This document shows, piece by piece, positions 54,470 through 63,572 of a stretch of 64,000 nucleotides of DNA; positions within the stretch are counted from its first letter, which is position 1, and the number at the start of each line of letters is the position of its first letter. The stretch is from Tamlana sp. I1. GTDB taxonomy: Bacteria; Bacteroidota; Bacteroidia; Flavobacteriales; Flavobacteriaceae. The stretch is from the NCBI RefSeq assembly GCF_015355625.1, contig NZ_JACLAF010000014.1:1-64000 (forward strand). Direction: 5' to 3'. The notes under the pieces were generated by a model. That model searched no databases and was not told the origin of the DNA. It worked only from the letters and a program-made list of their open reading frames with translations. Position numbers and translations under genes: made by a program.

Positions 54470-54970
54470 ATGGATCAGTTGTTAAATGATTTTTCGCCAG
54501 GATTGTTTTTTATGCAAGCCATTATCTTATTAATCTTAATTGTATTAATGAGAAAATTTGCTTGGAAACCTATTCTAGACTCTTTGCAGACTAGAGAAGA
54601 TGGTATTAAAGACGCCTTAGATGCTGCTCAAAACGCAAAATTAGAGTTAGAAAACCTTCAAGCTGATAACGAAAAGTTATTACAAGAAGCAAGATTTGAG
54701 CGTGAGACTATGCTGAAAGATGCACGTGATATCAAAACTAAAATGATTGAAGACGCAAAAACTGAAGCTCAAACTCAAGCTAATAATATTATTGAACAAG
54801 CTCAAGTAGCTATTGAAGGAGAAAAGAAAGCAGCAATGGTCGAACTTAAAGACCACGTGGCTAAGTTATCTTTAGAGATTGCTGAGAAAATAGTACGTAA
54901 AGAGTTAACTAGCAACGACAAGCAATTAGAATTGGTTGAAACCATGCTAACTGAAAAATCATTAAACTAA
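54470..54970 (+). CDS. atpF: F0F1 ATP synthase subunit b
   Basis: 166 residues. One N-terminal membrane helix (MDQLLNDFSPGLFFMQAIIL onward, to about 31) and a long charged helix (45-160) that dimerises as the peripheral stalk. The ATG at 54470 was chosen; a GTG at 54404 in the same frame lies inside the atpE-atpF hairpin and gives an implausible extension. KFAWKPIL after the membrane helix is a family hallmark. Confidence 0.94.
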   Translation: MDQLLNDFSPGLFFMQAIILLILIVLMRKFAWKPILDSLQTREDGIKDALDAAQNAKLELENLQADNEKLLQEARFERETMLKDARDIKTKMIEDAKTEAQTQANNIIEQAQVAIEGEKKAAMVELKDHVAKLSLEIAEKIVRKELTSNDKQLELVETMLTEKSLN

Positions 54971-54977
54971 GTTTATA

Positions 54978-55514
54978 ATGGCGGGAGCAAGAGCAGCAAT
55001 ACGTTATGCGAAAGCAGTATTAAATGTCGCATCTAATCAAAAATTAGCTGAGGTTGTCAATGGCGATATGAAGTTAATTGCTAATACCATTGCAGAAAGT
55101 AAAGACTTAGGCGAAATGCTTGAAAGTCCTGTAACACCTTCTTCAGTAAAAAAAGCTGTTTTATTAGAAGTATTTAAATCTTCAAATAAAAACACTTTAC
55201 AATTAATAGATGTTTTAATGAACAATAACCGAATTAATATTTTAAACGATGTCGCTTTAAAATATAATCAGTTATTCGACGCGTTACAAGGTGTAGAACA
55301 TGCCACAGTAACAACAGCAGTGCCATTAACTGCAGAATTAAAACAACAAGTTTTATCTAAAGCTAAAACGCTTACAGGTAAAAATGTTGAAGTTAAAAAT
55401 ATTATAGATGAAAGCATTATTGGTGGTTTCATTTTACGTGTAGGCGATGTGCAGTATAATGCAAGTGTTGCCAACCAGCTAAACAATTTAAAAAGAGAAT
55501 TTTCATTAAATTAA
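54978..55514 (+). CDS. atpH: F0F1 ATP synthase subunit delta
   Basis: 178 residues, the normal OSCP/delta length. The N-terminal helical domain begins AGARAAIRYAKAVLNVA, and the C-terminal GGFILRVGDVQYNASVANQL is the conserved beta-strand signature. It joins the peripheral stalk (subunit b) to the top of the alpha3beta3 head. It starts 7 bp after atpF. Confidence 0.95.
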   Translation: MAGARAAIRYAKAVLNVASNQKLAEVVNGDMKLIANTIAESKDLGEMLESPVTPSSVKKAVLLEVFKSSNKNTLQLIDVLMNNNRINILNDVALKYNQLFDALQGVEHATVTTAVPLTAELKQQVLSKAKTLTGKNVEVKNIIDESIIGGFILRVGDVQYNASVANQLNNLKREFSLN

Positions 55515-55576
55515 AAAAAGACCTTTCACTATTACGTTTCTAAAGCTTATAGTGTAACGTCTAAATACTAAAAGAG

Positions 55577-57157
55577 ATGGCAGAAGTAAAACCAGCTGAA
55601 ATATCAGCAATCTTAGAAAAACAACTTTCAGGTTTTGAGGCAGGCGCTTCATTAGATGAAGTAGGAACTGTATTAACCGTAGGAGATGGTATTGTTCGTG
55701 CTTACGGATTATCTAACGCACAATATGGTGAGTTAGTAGAATTCGAAGGCGGATTAGAAGGTATTGTACTAAATCTTGAAGAAGATAACGTAGGTATCGT
55801 ATTATTAGGTGGATCGGTAGGTGTTAAAGAAGGTTCTACTGTAAAACGTACGTCTCGTATTGCTTCAGTTAAAGTAGGTGAAGGTATTGTTGGTCGTGTG
55901 GTTGATACTTTAGGAGCTCCAATTGATGGAAAAGGTCCTATTACTGGCGAAACTTACGAAATGCCATTAGAGCGTAAAGCGCCTGGGGTTATTTTCCGTG
56001 AGCCTGTTACCGAGCCATTACAAACAGGTATTAAATCTATCGATGCGATGATTCCTGTAGGTCGTGGTCAACGTGAGTTGGTTATTGGTGACCGTCAAAC
56101 TGGTAAAACAGCCGTTTGTATTGATACCATCTTAAATCAAAAAGAATTTTACGATGCAGGAGAGCCTGTATATTGTATATATGTTGCCGTTGGTCAAAAA
56201 GCATCAACCGTAGCTTTAATTGCTAAAACTTTAGAAGAAAGAGGCGCTTTAGCTTACACAACTATAGTTGCTGCAAACGCATCAGATCCTGCTGCAATGC
56301 AAGTTTACGCACCTTTCACAGGAGCTTCTATTGGAGAGTATTTTAGAGATACAGGTCGTCCAGCTTTAATTGTTTATGATGATTTATCTAAACAAGCTGT
56401 TGCTTACCGTGAGGTGTCTTTATTATTACGTCGTCCACCAGGACGTGAGGCGTATCCAGGTGACGTTTTCTACTTACACTCACGTTTATTAGAGCGTGCT
56501 GCAAAAGTTATTAATAATGACGAGATTGCTAAAGAGATGAACGATTTACCAGCGTCATTAAAACCATTAGTAAAAGGTGGTGGATCTTTAACAGCTTTAC
56601 CAATTATTGAAACACAAGCAGGAGACGTTTCGGCATATATCCCAACAAACGTAATTTCGATTACAGACGGACAAATTTTCTTAGATGGTGATTTGTTTAA
56701 CTCTGGTGTTCGTCCAGCAATTAACGTAGGTATTTCGGTATCTCGTGTTGGTGGTAACGCTCAAATTAAATCGATGAAAAAAGTATCTGGTACTTTAAAA
56801 TTAGATCAAGCACAATTCCGTGAGTTAGAAGCTTTCGCGAAGTTTGGATCAGATTTAGATGCTGTTACTTTAAACGTAATCAACAAAGGTAAACGTAACG
56901 TTGAAATCTTAAAACAAGCACAAAACGATCCTTTTAAAGTTGAAGAACAAATTGCAATTATTTATGCAGGTTCTAAAAACTTATTAAGAGATGTGCCTGT
57001 TGAAAAAGTAAAAGAATTTGAAGGTAACTATTTAGAATTGTTAAGAACAAAGCATAGCGATGTTTTAGCAACTTTAAAAGCTGGAAAATTAACTGATGAA
57101 GTTACAGATGCATTAACAGCTGTAGCAAAAGATTTATCAGGACAATATAAAAAATAG
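55577..57157 (+). CDS. atpA: F0F1 ATP synthase subunit alpha
   Basis: 526 residues. The P-loop [10 protein letters not shown] and the later [20 protein letters not shown] and SRVGG segments are invariant alpha-subunit landmarks; the arginine in SVSRVGG reaches into the catalytic site of the beta subunit. It forms the non-catalytic half of the F1 head. In most operons atpG follows within a few tens of bases. Here 521 bp intervene, holding a four-helix-bundle gene with inverted-repeat flanks. Confidence 0.97.
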   Translation: MAEVKPAEISAILEKQLSGFEAGASLDEVGTVLTVGDGIVRAYGLSNAQYGELVEFEGGLEGIVLNLEEDNVGIVLLGGSVGVKEGSTVKRTSRIASVKVGEGIVGRVVDTLGAPIDGKGPITGETYEMPLERKAPGVIFREPVTEPLQTGIKSIDAMIPVGRGQRELVIGDRQTGKTAVCIDTILNQKEFYDAGEPVYCIYVAVGQKASTVALIAKTLEERGALAYTTIVAANASDPAAMQVYAPFTGASIGEYFRDTGRPALIVYDDLSKQAVAYREVSLLLRRPPGREAYPGDVFYLHSRLLERAAKVINNDEIAKEMNDLPASLKPLVKGGGSLTALPIIETQAGDVSAYIPTNVISITDGQIFLDGDLFNSGVRPAINVGISVSRVGGNAQIKSMKKVSGTLKLDQAQFRELEAFAKFGSDLDAVTLNVINKGKRNVEILKQAQNDPFKVEEQIAIIYAGSKNLLRDVPVEKVKEFEGNYLELLRTKHSDVLATLKAGKLTDEVTDALTAVAKDLSGQYKK

Positions 57158-57159
57158 TA

Positions 57160-57678
57160 TAAAGTTCAGAGTTTAGAGTTATGAGTTCAAAGATGATTGC
57201 TCTTAACTCTAAACTCAATACTTTTTAACTTGAATCATGGGTTTAAACGAAAGTCCAATAAGAATTAAGAGTTTCGTGTTTGCCTGTGAAATAGTAAAAT
57301 ACTGTGACAAATTAAAGTCGCAAAATGATTTTGAGTTAGCCTCTCAATTGTTGAAAAGCGGAACAAGTATTGGAGCCAATACAAGAGAAGCACAACGAGG
57401 AGTTAGTACAAAGGATTTTAAAAATAAGTTTGGTATTGCATTAAAAGAAGCTGATGAAACCATGTATTGGTTAGAAATTCTTGAAGCAACTGGCAGAGAA
57501 ATACCAAATGATATGAAAAATAAATGCGAGGAGTTAATTAGAATTTTGGTAGCAATAATCAAAAACTCATAACTCAGTATAAAAAGAACATGAATTTAGA
57601 TGATTGTTGAATTATGATATGTAAATGTTGAATTACAAACAACTCATAACTCTTCACTCATAACTCATAACTTGTTTT
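57160..57678. mobile_element. Four-helix-bundle cassette 2 inserted between atpA and atpG
   Basis: Left flank: GAGTTTAGAGTTATGAG (57169-57185) pairs with CTCTTAACTCTAAACTC (57200-57216), one mismatch, directly before the small gene. The same GAGTTATGAGTT core (57176-57187) is complementary to AACTCATAACTC at 57564-57575 and 57641-57652 after the gene, so the flanks can also pair across it. The design matches cassette 1 near 17.8 kb, although the repeat words differ. No transposase is present and mobility is inferred. Confidence 0.55.
57237..57572 (+). CDS. Four-helix-bundle protein (23S rRNA IVS / S23 family)
   Basis: 111 residues, all-helical. The central LLKSGTSIGANTREAQRG corresponds to the SIPSNIAEG region of the other family copy in this window, and ALKEADETMYWLEIL is the usual helix 3. 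Sequence identity to the 17771-18124 protein is low, so it is a different subgroup and not a recent copy. Homologues are known from intervening sequences in 23S rRNA genes and as accessory proteins of diversity-generating retroelements; no reverse transcriptase is nearby. It is unlikely to be an ATP synthase part. Confidence 0.85.
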   Translation: MGLNESPIRIKSFVFACEIVKYCDKLKSQNDFELASQLLKSGTSIGANTREAQRGVSTKDFKNKFGIALKEADETMYWLEILEATGREIPNDMKNKCEELIRILVAIIKNS

Positions 57679-58539
57679 ATGGCAAATTTAAAAGAAATAC
57701 GTAACAGAATATCATCGGTATCTTCAACCATGCAGATAACCAGTGCCATGAAAATGGTATCGGCTGCAAAGTTAAAGAAAGCCCAAGATGCTATTACGGG
57801 CATGCGTCCTTATTCAGATAAACTTACTGAACTTTTACAAAACTTAAGCGCTACTTTAGAAGGTGATTCTAAAAGTAAATATGCTGAAGTTCGTGAGCTA
57901 AAGAAAGTGCTTATTGTGCCAATTACTTCTAACAGAGGATTAGCAGGTGCTTTCAACTCTAATATTATCAAAGAGGTTACGCGTTTAACTTCAGAGAAGT
58001 ATGCGAATAAAGATGTTTCTTATTTAACAATTGGTAAAAAAGCAAACGATGCTTTCAAAAAAACCAATAAAGTTATTGCTAATAAAAGTGATTTATTTGA
58101 CGATTTAACCTTTGAAAATGTTTCTGAAATCGCCGAGGTTTTAATGCAAAAGTTTATTGATGGTGAGTTTGATAGAATTGAGATTGTTTACAATCAATTT
58201 AAAAACGCAGCTACTCAATTTGTAACAACCGAGCAATTTTTACCAATCGTTCCTGTTGAAGGTGGTCAAGCAAGCGATACTTTTTATATTTTTGAACCTT
58301 CTCAAGAGGAAATCATTGAGCAATTAATCCCTAAGTCTTTAAAAACTCAGTTATATAAAGGGATTAGAGATTCGTTTGCTAGTGAGCACGGTGCGCGTAT
58401 GACAGCCATGCACAAAGCAACTGACAACGCTAAAGAGTTAAGAGATCAACTTAAATTGACCTATAACAAAGCACGTCAAGCTGCCATTACTAACGAGATC
58501 CTTGAGATTGTTGGTGGTGCCGAAGCGTTGAACAATTAG
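57679..58539 (+). CDS. atpG: F0F1 ATP synthase subunit gamma
   Basis: 286 residues. The N-terminal helix (ANLKEIRNRISSVSSTMQITSAMKMVSAAKLKKA) and the C-terminal helix (ARMTAMHKATDNAKELRDQL through NKARQAAITNEILEIVGGAEAL) form the rotating coiled-coil shaft. It ends the cluster, and a strong terminator follows. The beta and epsilon subunit genes (atpD, atpC) are not present, as is usual for flavobacteria, where they lie elsewhere. Confidence 0.96.
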   Translation: MANLKEIRNRISSVSSTMQITSAMKMVSAAKLKKAQDAITGMRPYSDKLTELLQNLSATLEGDSKSKYAEVRELKKVLIVPITSNRGLAGAFNSNIIKEVTRLTSEKYANKDVSYLTIGKKANDAFKKTNKVIANKSDLFDDLTFENVSEIAEVLMQKFIDGEFDRIEIVYNQFKNAATQFVTTEQFLPIVPVEGGQASDTFYIFEPSQEEIIEQLIPKSLKTQLYKGIRDSFASEHGARMTAMHKATDNAKELRDQLKLTYNKARQAAITNEILEIVGGAEALNN

Positions 58540-58578
58540 AATTTTTCTACTGAATTTAGTTTCAGTACTCAAACATAC

Positions 58579-58606
58579 AAAGCCTCACTTTTTAGTGGGG
58601 CTTTTT
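58579..58606 (+). terminator. Terminator after atpG
   Basis: AAAGCCTCACT / AGTGGGGCTTT with a TTTT loop (one G-T pair) and a following T run, 40 bp after the stop codon. Confidence 0.85.
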
Positions 58607-58693
58607 CATTTTCATAGAAATTTATACAACTGTAACAATTCTTTGCTTAACGTTTTGTAATACCGTACTTTTAACACAATTAACAAGACATTC

Positions 58694-60160
58694 TTGGGCG
58701 CACTTAAAAATTTATTCAAACAGACATTCATCTATGGTTTAGCCACGGTTTTACCACGAATGTTAAGCTTTTTATTAGTCCCGCTTTATACCACTAAAGG
58801 GATTCTTTCCTCGGTGGCAGAATACGGTGAGATTTCTGTGATTTTCTCATATTTTGTGCTTTTTAATGTGGTTCTAGCCTACGGTATGGAAACTGCGTTT
58901 TTTAGGTACTTCAATAAAGAGGACGATACTAAAAAGGTAACAGGTACGGTTACCATTTCATTAATAATATCTTCTTTAAGCTTTTTTACGCTAGCCATAC
59001 TCTTTCAAAATCAAATCGCCCAACTTATTGAAATTAAAGTAAAATACCTTCAATTGGTGTTTTGGATTTTACTTTTGGATGCCCTAGTGATTATTCCATT
59101 TGCCTGGTTACGCGCTAACCAACAGCCCATGCGTTACGCCGCTATTAAGATTTTTAATGTGATTATTAATATCGGATTGAATTTATTCTTTTTATTAGCC
59201 TTGAAGAATTTAGTGACTAAAGGCGTTGTTTTTGAAAGTTTGTATATTCAAAATTTCGAAGTGAGTTATATTTTAATCGCAAACCTGGTGGCGAGTGGAG
59301 TAACTCTTTTATTAATGCTTCCATTTTATATTCGCGTTACCTATACTTTCGATTTTAGTTTATGGAAAAACATGATGAAGTATGCCATTCCTGTATTAAT
59401 TGCGGGCGTTGCTTTTTCTGTTAACGAAACTTTCGATAGAATTCTTTTAGACCATCTTTTGCCGGCCGATGTTGCAAAAACACAAATTGGTTTATATTCG
59501 GCATGTTATAAGTTGGCCTTGTTTATGACACTTTTTGCAACGGCCTACCGTTTGGGAGTTGAACCTTTTTTCTTCAGCAATGCAAAAACAAAAAACCCTC
59601 AAAAAAATTACGCGACTATTTTAGAGTTTTTTGTCGTTTTTGGTTCTGTAATTTTGCTTGGCGCTATTGTGTTTGTCGATGTTTTAAAAATTATAATCGT
59701 TAGAGGACAAGGCTACTGGGAAGCCATGTGGATTGTTCCTATCATTCTTATCGCCAATTTTTGTTTGGGCATTTACCACAACCTTTCCGTGTGGTATAAA
59801 ATCACCGACCGCACTAAATTTGGCGCTTATATTTCAATTTTTGGGGCTTTAGTGACCTTAGGTTTAAATTTTTGGCTCATCCCTATTATTGGGTATCGCG
59901 GGTCGGCTATCGCTACTTTAGCAGCGTATGCATCCATGATGTTTTTATCGTATTATTTCGGAAGAAAATATTATCCCATTCCATACAATTTGAAAAAAAT
60001 TAGCCTTTATATGGGGGCTTCAATAAGTCTTTCCTTGCTTTCTTTTTATCAATTTAGGGGGAATTATGTTATCGGAATTTCGATGTTAATTGTATTTTTG
60101 GGAATCGTTTATTTCTCCGAACAAAAAGTGATTAAACAACTATTAAGCAGAAAATCATGA
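58694..60160 (+). CDS. Lipopolysaccharide/polysaccharide flippase-like membrane protein
   Basis: 488 residues with about 14 membrane helices, MOP superfamily. [27 protein letters not shown] is a common opening of flavobacterial flippases outside O-antigen loci, and [14 protein letters not shown] is a conserved middle loop. The start is a TTG at 58694, chosen since no ATG occurs before residue 23 and the N-terminal motif begins at once. The substrate could be a lipid-linked sugar or peptidoglycan precursor (MurJ-like), not decidable here. It overlaps dut by 4 bp. Confidence 0.82.
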   Translation: MGALKNLFKQTFIYGLATVLPRMLSFLLVPLYTTKGILSSVAEYGEISVIFSYFVLFNVVLAYGMETAFFRYFNKEDDTKKVTGTVTISLIISSLSFFTLAILFQNQIAQLIEIKVKYLQLVFWILLLDALVIIPFAWLRANQQPMRYAAIKIFNVIINIGLNLFFLLALKNLVTKGVVFESLYIQNFEVSYILIANLVASGVTLLLMLPFYIRVTYTFDFSLWKNMMKYAIPVLIAGVAFSVNETFDRILLDHLLPADVAKTQIGLYSACYKLALFMTLFATAYRLGVEPFFFSNAKTKNPQKNYATILEFFVVFGSVILLGAIVFVDVLKIIIVRGQGYWEAMWIVPIILIANFCLGIYHNLSVWYKITDRTKFGAYISIFGALVTLGLNFWLIPIIGYRGSAIATLAAYASMMFLSYYFGRKYYPIPYNLKKISLYMGASISLSLLSFYQFRGNYVIGISMLIVFLGIVYFSEQKVIKQLLSRKS

Positions 60161-60591
60161 AAATTAAAATCATAAACAAATCCACACACGAGTTGCCTAA
60201 TTATGAAACTTTGGCTTCTGCAGGTATGGATTTAAGAGCAAATTTATCAGAATCAAGAGTTTTAAAACCTTTAGAACGTAGTATTGTAGGCACAGGATTG
60301 TTTATAGAATTGCCAGTTGGTTACGAGGCACAAGTACGCCCTAGAAGCGGTTTGGCTGCCAAAAAAGGCGTAACGGTTTTAAATGCTCCTGGAACGATTG
60401 ATGCCGATTACAGAGGAGAAATAGGCGTGATTTTAGTCAACCTTTCCAACGAAGATTTTACCATTCAAAACGGCGAGCGTATCGCACAAATAGTGATTGC
60501 AAAACATGAACGCGCCGAATGGGAGCTTGTTGAAGAGCTTACTGAAACCGATAGAGGCGAAGGCGGCTTTGGAAGTACTGGAGTGAAGTGA
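60157..60591 (+). CDS. dut: dUTP diphosphatase
   Basis: 144 residues, trimeric dUTPase. All five motifs are present: [37 protein letters not shown] and the C-terminal GEGGFGSTG arm. It hydrolyses dUTP to dUMP, keeping uracil out of DNA and supplying thymidylate synthesis. It starts as ATGA overlapping the flippase gene. An inverted repeat separates it from the nucleotidyltransferase gene. Confidence 0.97.
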   Translation: MKIKIINKSTHELPNYETLASAGMDLRANLSESRVLKPLERSIVGTGLFIELPVGYEAQVRPRSGLAAKKGVTVLNAPGTIDADYRGEIGVILVNLSNEDFTIQNGERIAQIVIAKHERAEWELVEELTETDRGEGGFGSTGVK

Positions 60592-60699
60592 TAATAGCCC
60601 CTTTAATTCCCCAAAGGGGAAAACTCAGAAGGGGATAAAAAAATAAAAATAATTTAAACATAATAGATTCTCCCCTTTGGGGAGATTAAGAGGGGCAGT
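60592..60699. repeat. GCCCCTTTAATTCCCCAAAG inverted repeat between dut and the nucleotidyltransferase gene
   Basis: GCCCCTTTAATTCCCCAAAG plus GGGA (from 60597) pairs with TCTCCCCTTTGGGGAGATTA plus AGAGGGGC (60669-60696), about 50 bp apart. Each arm is itself palindromic around CCCCAAAGGGG or CCCCTTTGGGG. It leaves only 3 bp before the next ATG. A further dispersed intergenic repeat family. Confidence 0.85.
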
Positions 60700-61719
60700 A
60701 TGAAAATAATAGTACCAATGGCGGGACGCGGTTCCCGTTTAAGACCACACAGTTTAACCGTACCAAAACCATTAATTCCAGTTGCTGGACAACCTATTGT
60801 GCACCGGTTGGTAAAAGATATCGCTAAAGTTTTAAAACAACCCATAGACGAAATCGCCTTTGTTTTAGGGGATCCCGCTTGGTTTGGCGACGATGTGGTG
60901 TCTAGTTTAGAAGATTTAGCTAAAAGTTTAGGAGCCAAAGCTTCCATTTACCGTCAGGACAAACCTTTAGGAACAGGCCACGCTATTATGTGTGCTAAAC
61001 CATCGCTTTCTGGGCCAGCCGTTATTGCTTATGCCGATACCTTAATTCGTGCGCAATTTGATTTAGATCCTAGTGCCGATAGTGTGATTTGGACCAAGCA
61101 AGTGGATAATCCAGAAGCTTATGGTGTTGTGAAATTAAACGCAAACCAAGAGATTGTAGAATTGGTTGAAAAACCAGAAACCTTTGTTAGCGATCAAGCC
61201 GTTATTGGCATTTATTATTTTAAAGACGTAGCGGTTTTAAAAGGAAAATTACAAGAAATCCTTGATGAAAACGTTATGAACGGAGGCGAATACCAGATTA
61301 ACGATGGTATTAAACGTATGATGGCTGAAGGGAAAGTTTTTAAAACAGGAACGGTTGATGAATGGATGGACTGCGGAAACAAAGCCATTACTATTGAAAC
61401 CAACCAACGCATGTTAGGCTTTTTACAAAATGATGGTGAAGAGCAACTTATTGCAGATTCGGTTACTTTAGAAAACGCTACTATTATCGAACCTTGTTTT
61501 ATAGGCGAAAATGTTGTGATTAAAAACGCTACTGTTGGTCCGTTTGTATCGATTGGAAACGATAGTGTTATAGAGAATTCAACCGTTAAAAACAGTTTAA
61601 TTCAAACGCATACAAGTATTAAAAATGCTACTCTAGAGGAGGCTATGGTTGGAAATCATGTAAAATATAACGGGGAATTTAGGAGCATTAGTATCGGTGA
61701 TTATTCTGTTTTAGACTAA
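60700..61719 (+). CDS. Sugar-phosphate nucleotidyltransferase with left-handed beta-helix
   Basis: 339 residues. The nucleotidyltransferase domain (1-235) shows PMAGRGSRLRPHSLTVPKPL (6-25), LGTGHAIM, AYADTLI and EKPE. The C-terminal part (250-339) has hexapeptide repeats (TIIEPCFIGENVVIKNATVG and on). It would activate a sugar-1-phosphate, glucose or mannose type, with UTP, dTTP or GTP. The family is widespread in Bacteroidota next to dut, TPR and DUF4292 genes, an association kept here. The exact substrate is uncertain. Confidence 0.88.
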   Translation: MKIIVPMAGRGSRLRPHSLTVPKPLIPVAGQPIVHRLVKDIAKVLKQPIDEIAFVLGDPAWFGDDVVSSLEDLAKSLGAKASIYRQDKPLGTGHAIMCAKPSLSGPAVIAYADTLIRAQFDLDPSADSVIWTKQVDNPEAYGVVKLNANQEIVELVEKPETFVSDQAVIGIYYFKDVAVLKGKLQEILDENVMNGGEYQINDGIKRMMAEGKVFKTGTVDEWMDCGNKAITIETNQRMLGFLQNDGEEQLIADSVTLENATIIEPCFIGENVVIKNATVGPFVSIGNDSVIENSTVKNSLIQTHTSIKNATLEEAMVGNHVKYNGEFRSISIGDYSVLD

Positions 61720-61831
61720 TTCCTGCGAAGGCAGGAATCTCATAGAGCTGAGTTGCGAATATCAATTTATCCTAAAAGTCTTGCTGAGCATGTCGAAGCA
61801 TCATTTTAATATAAATTTTCATTAACGCCAT
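61720..61831. repeat. Repeat remnants before the ABM-domain gene
   Basis: ATTCCTGCGAAGGCAGGAAT is a hairpin at about 61719-61738. CTTGCTGAGCATGTCGAAGC (about 61781-61800) is a half element of the CTTCGACAAGCTCAG family. Both are common flavobacterial intergenic sequences. Confidence 0.6.
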
Positions 61832-62146
61832 ATGTACATTGTTATTTATAGGTTTATAGTCAAACAAAATCTAGATCAGGATTTCATTAAATATTGGAAA
61901 GGTCTTACCGATTTAATCTATAAATATGAAGGCAGTCTAGGGTCTAGGCTACATAAGGAGAAACCAAATCATTATATCGCTTATGCCCAATGGCCTAGTA
62001 AAACAGTATTTGAAAACTCAGGCGGTAAATTACCAATTGAAGCGAATAGGTACAGAGACGCCATGCGATTAGCTTGTGAGAAGATTGAAATTAGTAACAA
62101 ACTAGAAGTTATAGAAGATTTACTAACGGATAAAATACATGTTTAA
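61832..62146 (+). CDS. Antibiotic biosynthesis monooxygenase (ABM)-like small protein
   Basis: 104 residues with the ferredoxin-like ABM pattern: MYIVIYRFIVKQ strand, helix, GSLGSRLHKE, then YIAYAQWPSKTVFE. Members include cofactor-free monooxygenases and heme-degrading enzymes, but many small stand-alone ones have unknown roles. No catalytic residue can be assigned with confidence. It stands between repeat remnants and the TPR gene, with its own short intergenic regions, so it may be transcribed alone. Confidence 0.72.
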   Translation: MYIVIYRFIVKQNLDQDFIKYWKGLTDLIYKYEGSLGSRLHKEKPNHYIAYAQWPSKTVFENSGGKLPIEANRYRDAMRLACEKIEISNKLEVIEDLLTDKIHV

Positions 62147-62210
62147 AATATAGCTTAAAGTTACATTGAAACTGATTAGTTTTGTTTTAATTATTGAAGC
62201 ATCATAAAAA

Positions 62211-63572
62211 ATGAAAAATAAAATCTACATCCTTTGTTTGCTTTTCGGAATGCTATTGTTTCCGCAGGTAAACTATGCTCAGGTTGATTTTAATAAAAAG
62301 CCAGATGATGATTTAGGCAATAATGAAGATGAATTTCAAGAACTTTTTTATGAAGCTTTAAAACAAAAAGGTATTGAAAACTACGATAGAGCTGCTGAAA
62401 CATTTCTAAAATGTATTAAAATAGACAAATCGGTGCCTGTGCTTTATTTCGAATTGGGAAAATGCTACAACCAGCTTAAAAATTTTGGTGCTGCTGAAGA
62501 TGCTTTTGAAAAGGCTGTTGATAAAGACCCTGAAAACGAATGGTTTTTAGATGAATTATATGGGTTTTACGCCTCACAAAACGAACATGCCAAGGCGATT
62601 AAAACCGTAAAGCAGTTGGTAAAATACCATCCGGATTACAAAGAAGATTTAGCTGCATTATATGTGCGCACCGAAAAATACGACGAGGCTTTAGAGATTT
62701 TAGATGCTTTAGATGCCGAATTTGGCACGACCATGAGTCGTGATATTATGCGAAATCGTATTTACGAAGCTACCGGGCGTAAAAAGGACCAGATAAAAAA
62801 CCTTGAGGAACGTGTTGAAAATAACCCCGAAAAGGAATCGAATTATTTGGCTTTAATTTATAGATACAGCGAAAATAACGAAAAGGAAAAGGCTTTTGAA
62901 ACCGCTAAAGAATTGCTTAAGGCCAATCCGAATTCGCAGTTAGTACATTTGGCTTTGTACAAGTTTTATTTGGATGCCAATGATGCTGAAAACGCTATAA
63001 AATCTATGAAAATTGTAGTTTCTAGCAACGAAATAAAACCCGAAGCGAAACTAAAAGTACTTACCGATTTTATAAGTTTTGTAGGTGAGCATCCCGAATA
63101 TGAAGCCGATTTGGTAGAGGCGACAGCACTAGTTAGCGATGCCAATAATAGCAAAACCGTTATGGAGTTGGGACAGTATTATTTGTCTAAAAACGATAAG
63201 GAAAAAGCACTTGCTTATTTTGAAACCGCTTTGCGACTAGAGCCTAATAATTTTAATATGATGCGCAACGTGATGTTGCTTTATGTAGATTTGCAAAAGT
63301 TTGAATTGGCAAAAGAAAAAAGTGCCGAAGCTCTAGAAAAATATCCTTCGCAACCTTTGTTTTATCTTATTCATGGCGTATCGTTAAATGCTTTAAATGA
63401 GCCAAAACAAGCCTTGGAATCTTTAGAAATGGGATTGGATTTTCTGGTTGAAGACAGCCAAATGGAAGCCGATTTTTATGTTCAAATAAGTAAAGCCTAT
63501 ACCTTGTTAAACAATACAACAAAAGCCAAAACGTTTAGTGATAAAGCCAAACAAATACAATCTTCAAATTAA
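62211..63572 (+). CDS. Secreted tetratricopeptide-repeat protein
   Basis: 453 residues. A signal peptide (about 1-23, ending NYAQ) is followed by about ten TPR-type helix pairs that cover nearly the whole protein; clear units include the one with VPVLYFELGKCYNQLKNFGA (near 75-95) and SKNDKEKALAYFETALRLEP (near 326-345). It would act as a periplasmic scaffold. A -7-like TAGTTTTG lies at 62177-62184, 26 bp before the ATG. The stop overlaps the start of the DUF4292 gene as TAATG, and the two probably act together. Confidence 0.85.
   Translation: MKNKIYILCLLFGMLLFPQVNYAQVDFNKKPDDDLGNNEDEFQELFYEALKQKGIENYDRAAETFLKCIKIDKSVPVLYFELGKCYNQLKNFGAAEDAFEKAVDKDPENEWFLDELYGFYASQNEHAKAIKTVKQLVKYHPDYKEDLAALYVRTEKYDEALEILDALDAEFGTTMSRDIMRNRIYEATGRKKDQIKNLEERVENNPEKESNYLALIYRYSENNEKEKAFETAKELLKANPNSQLVHLALYKFYLDANDAENAIKSMKIVVSSNEIKPEAKLKVLTDFISFVGEHPEYEADLVEATALVSDANNSKTVMELGQYYLSKNDKEKALAYFETALRLEPNNFNMMRNVMLLYVDLQKFELAKEKSAEALEKYPSQPLFYLIHGVSLNALNEPKQALESLEMGLDFLVEDSQMEADFYVQISKAYTLLNNTTKAKTFSDKAKQIQSSN

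Noticed and set aside
57237-57572. Diversity-generating retroelement suggested by the Avd-like four-helix-bundle protein
   Set aside because: No reverse transcriptase, template repeat or variable-region repeat pair is visible near either four-helix-bundle gene.
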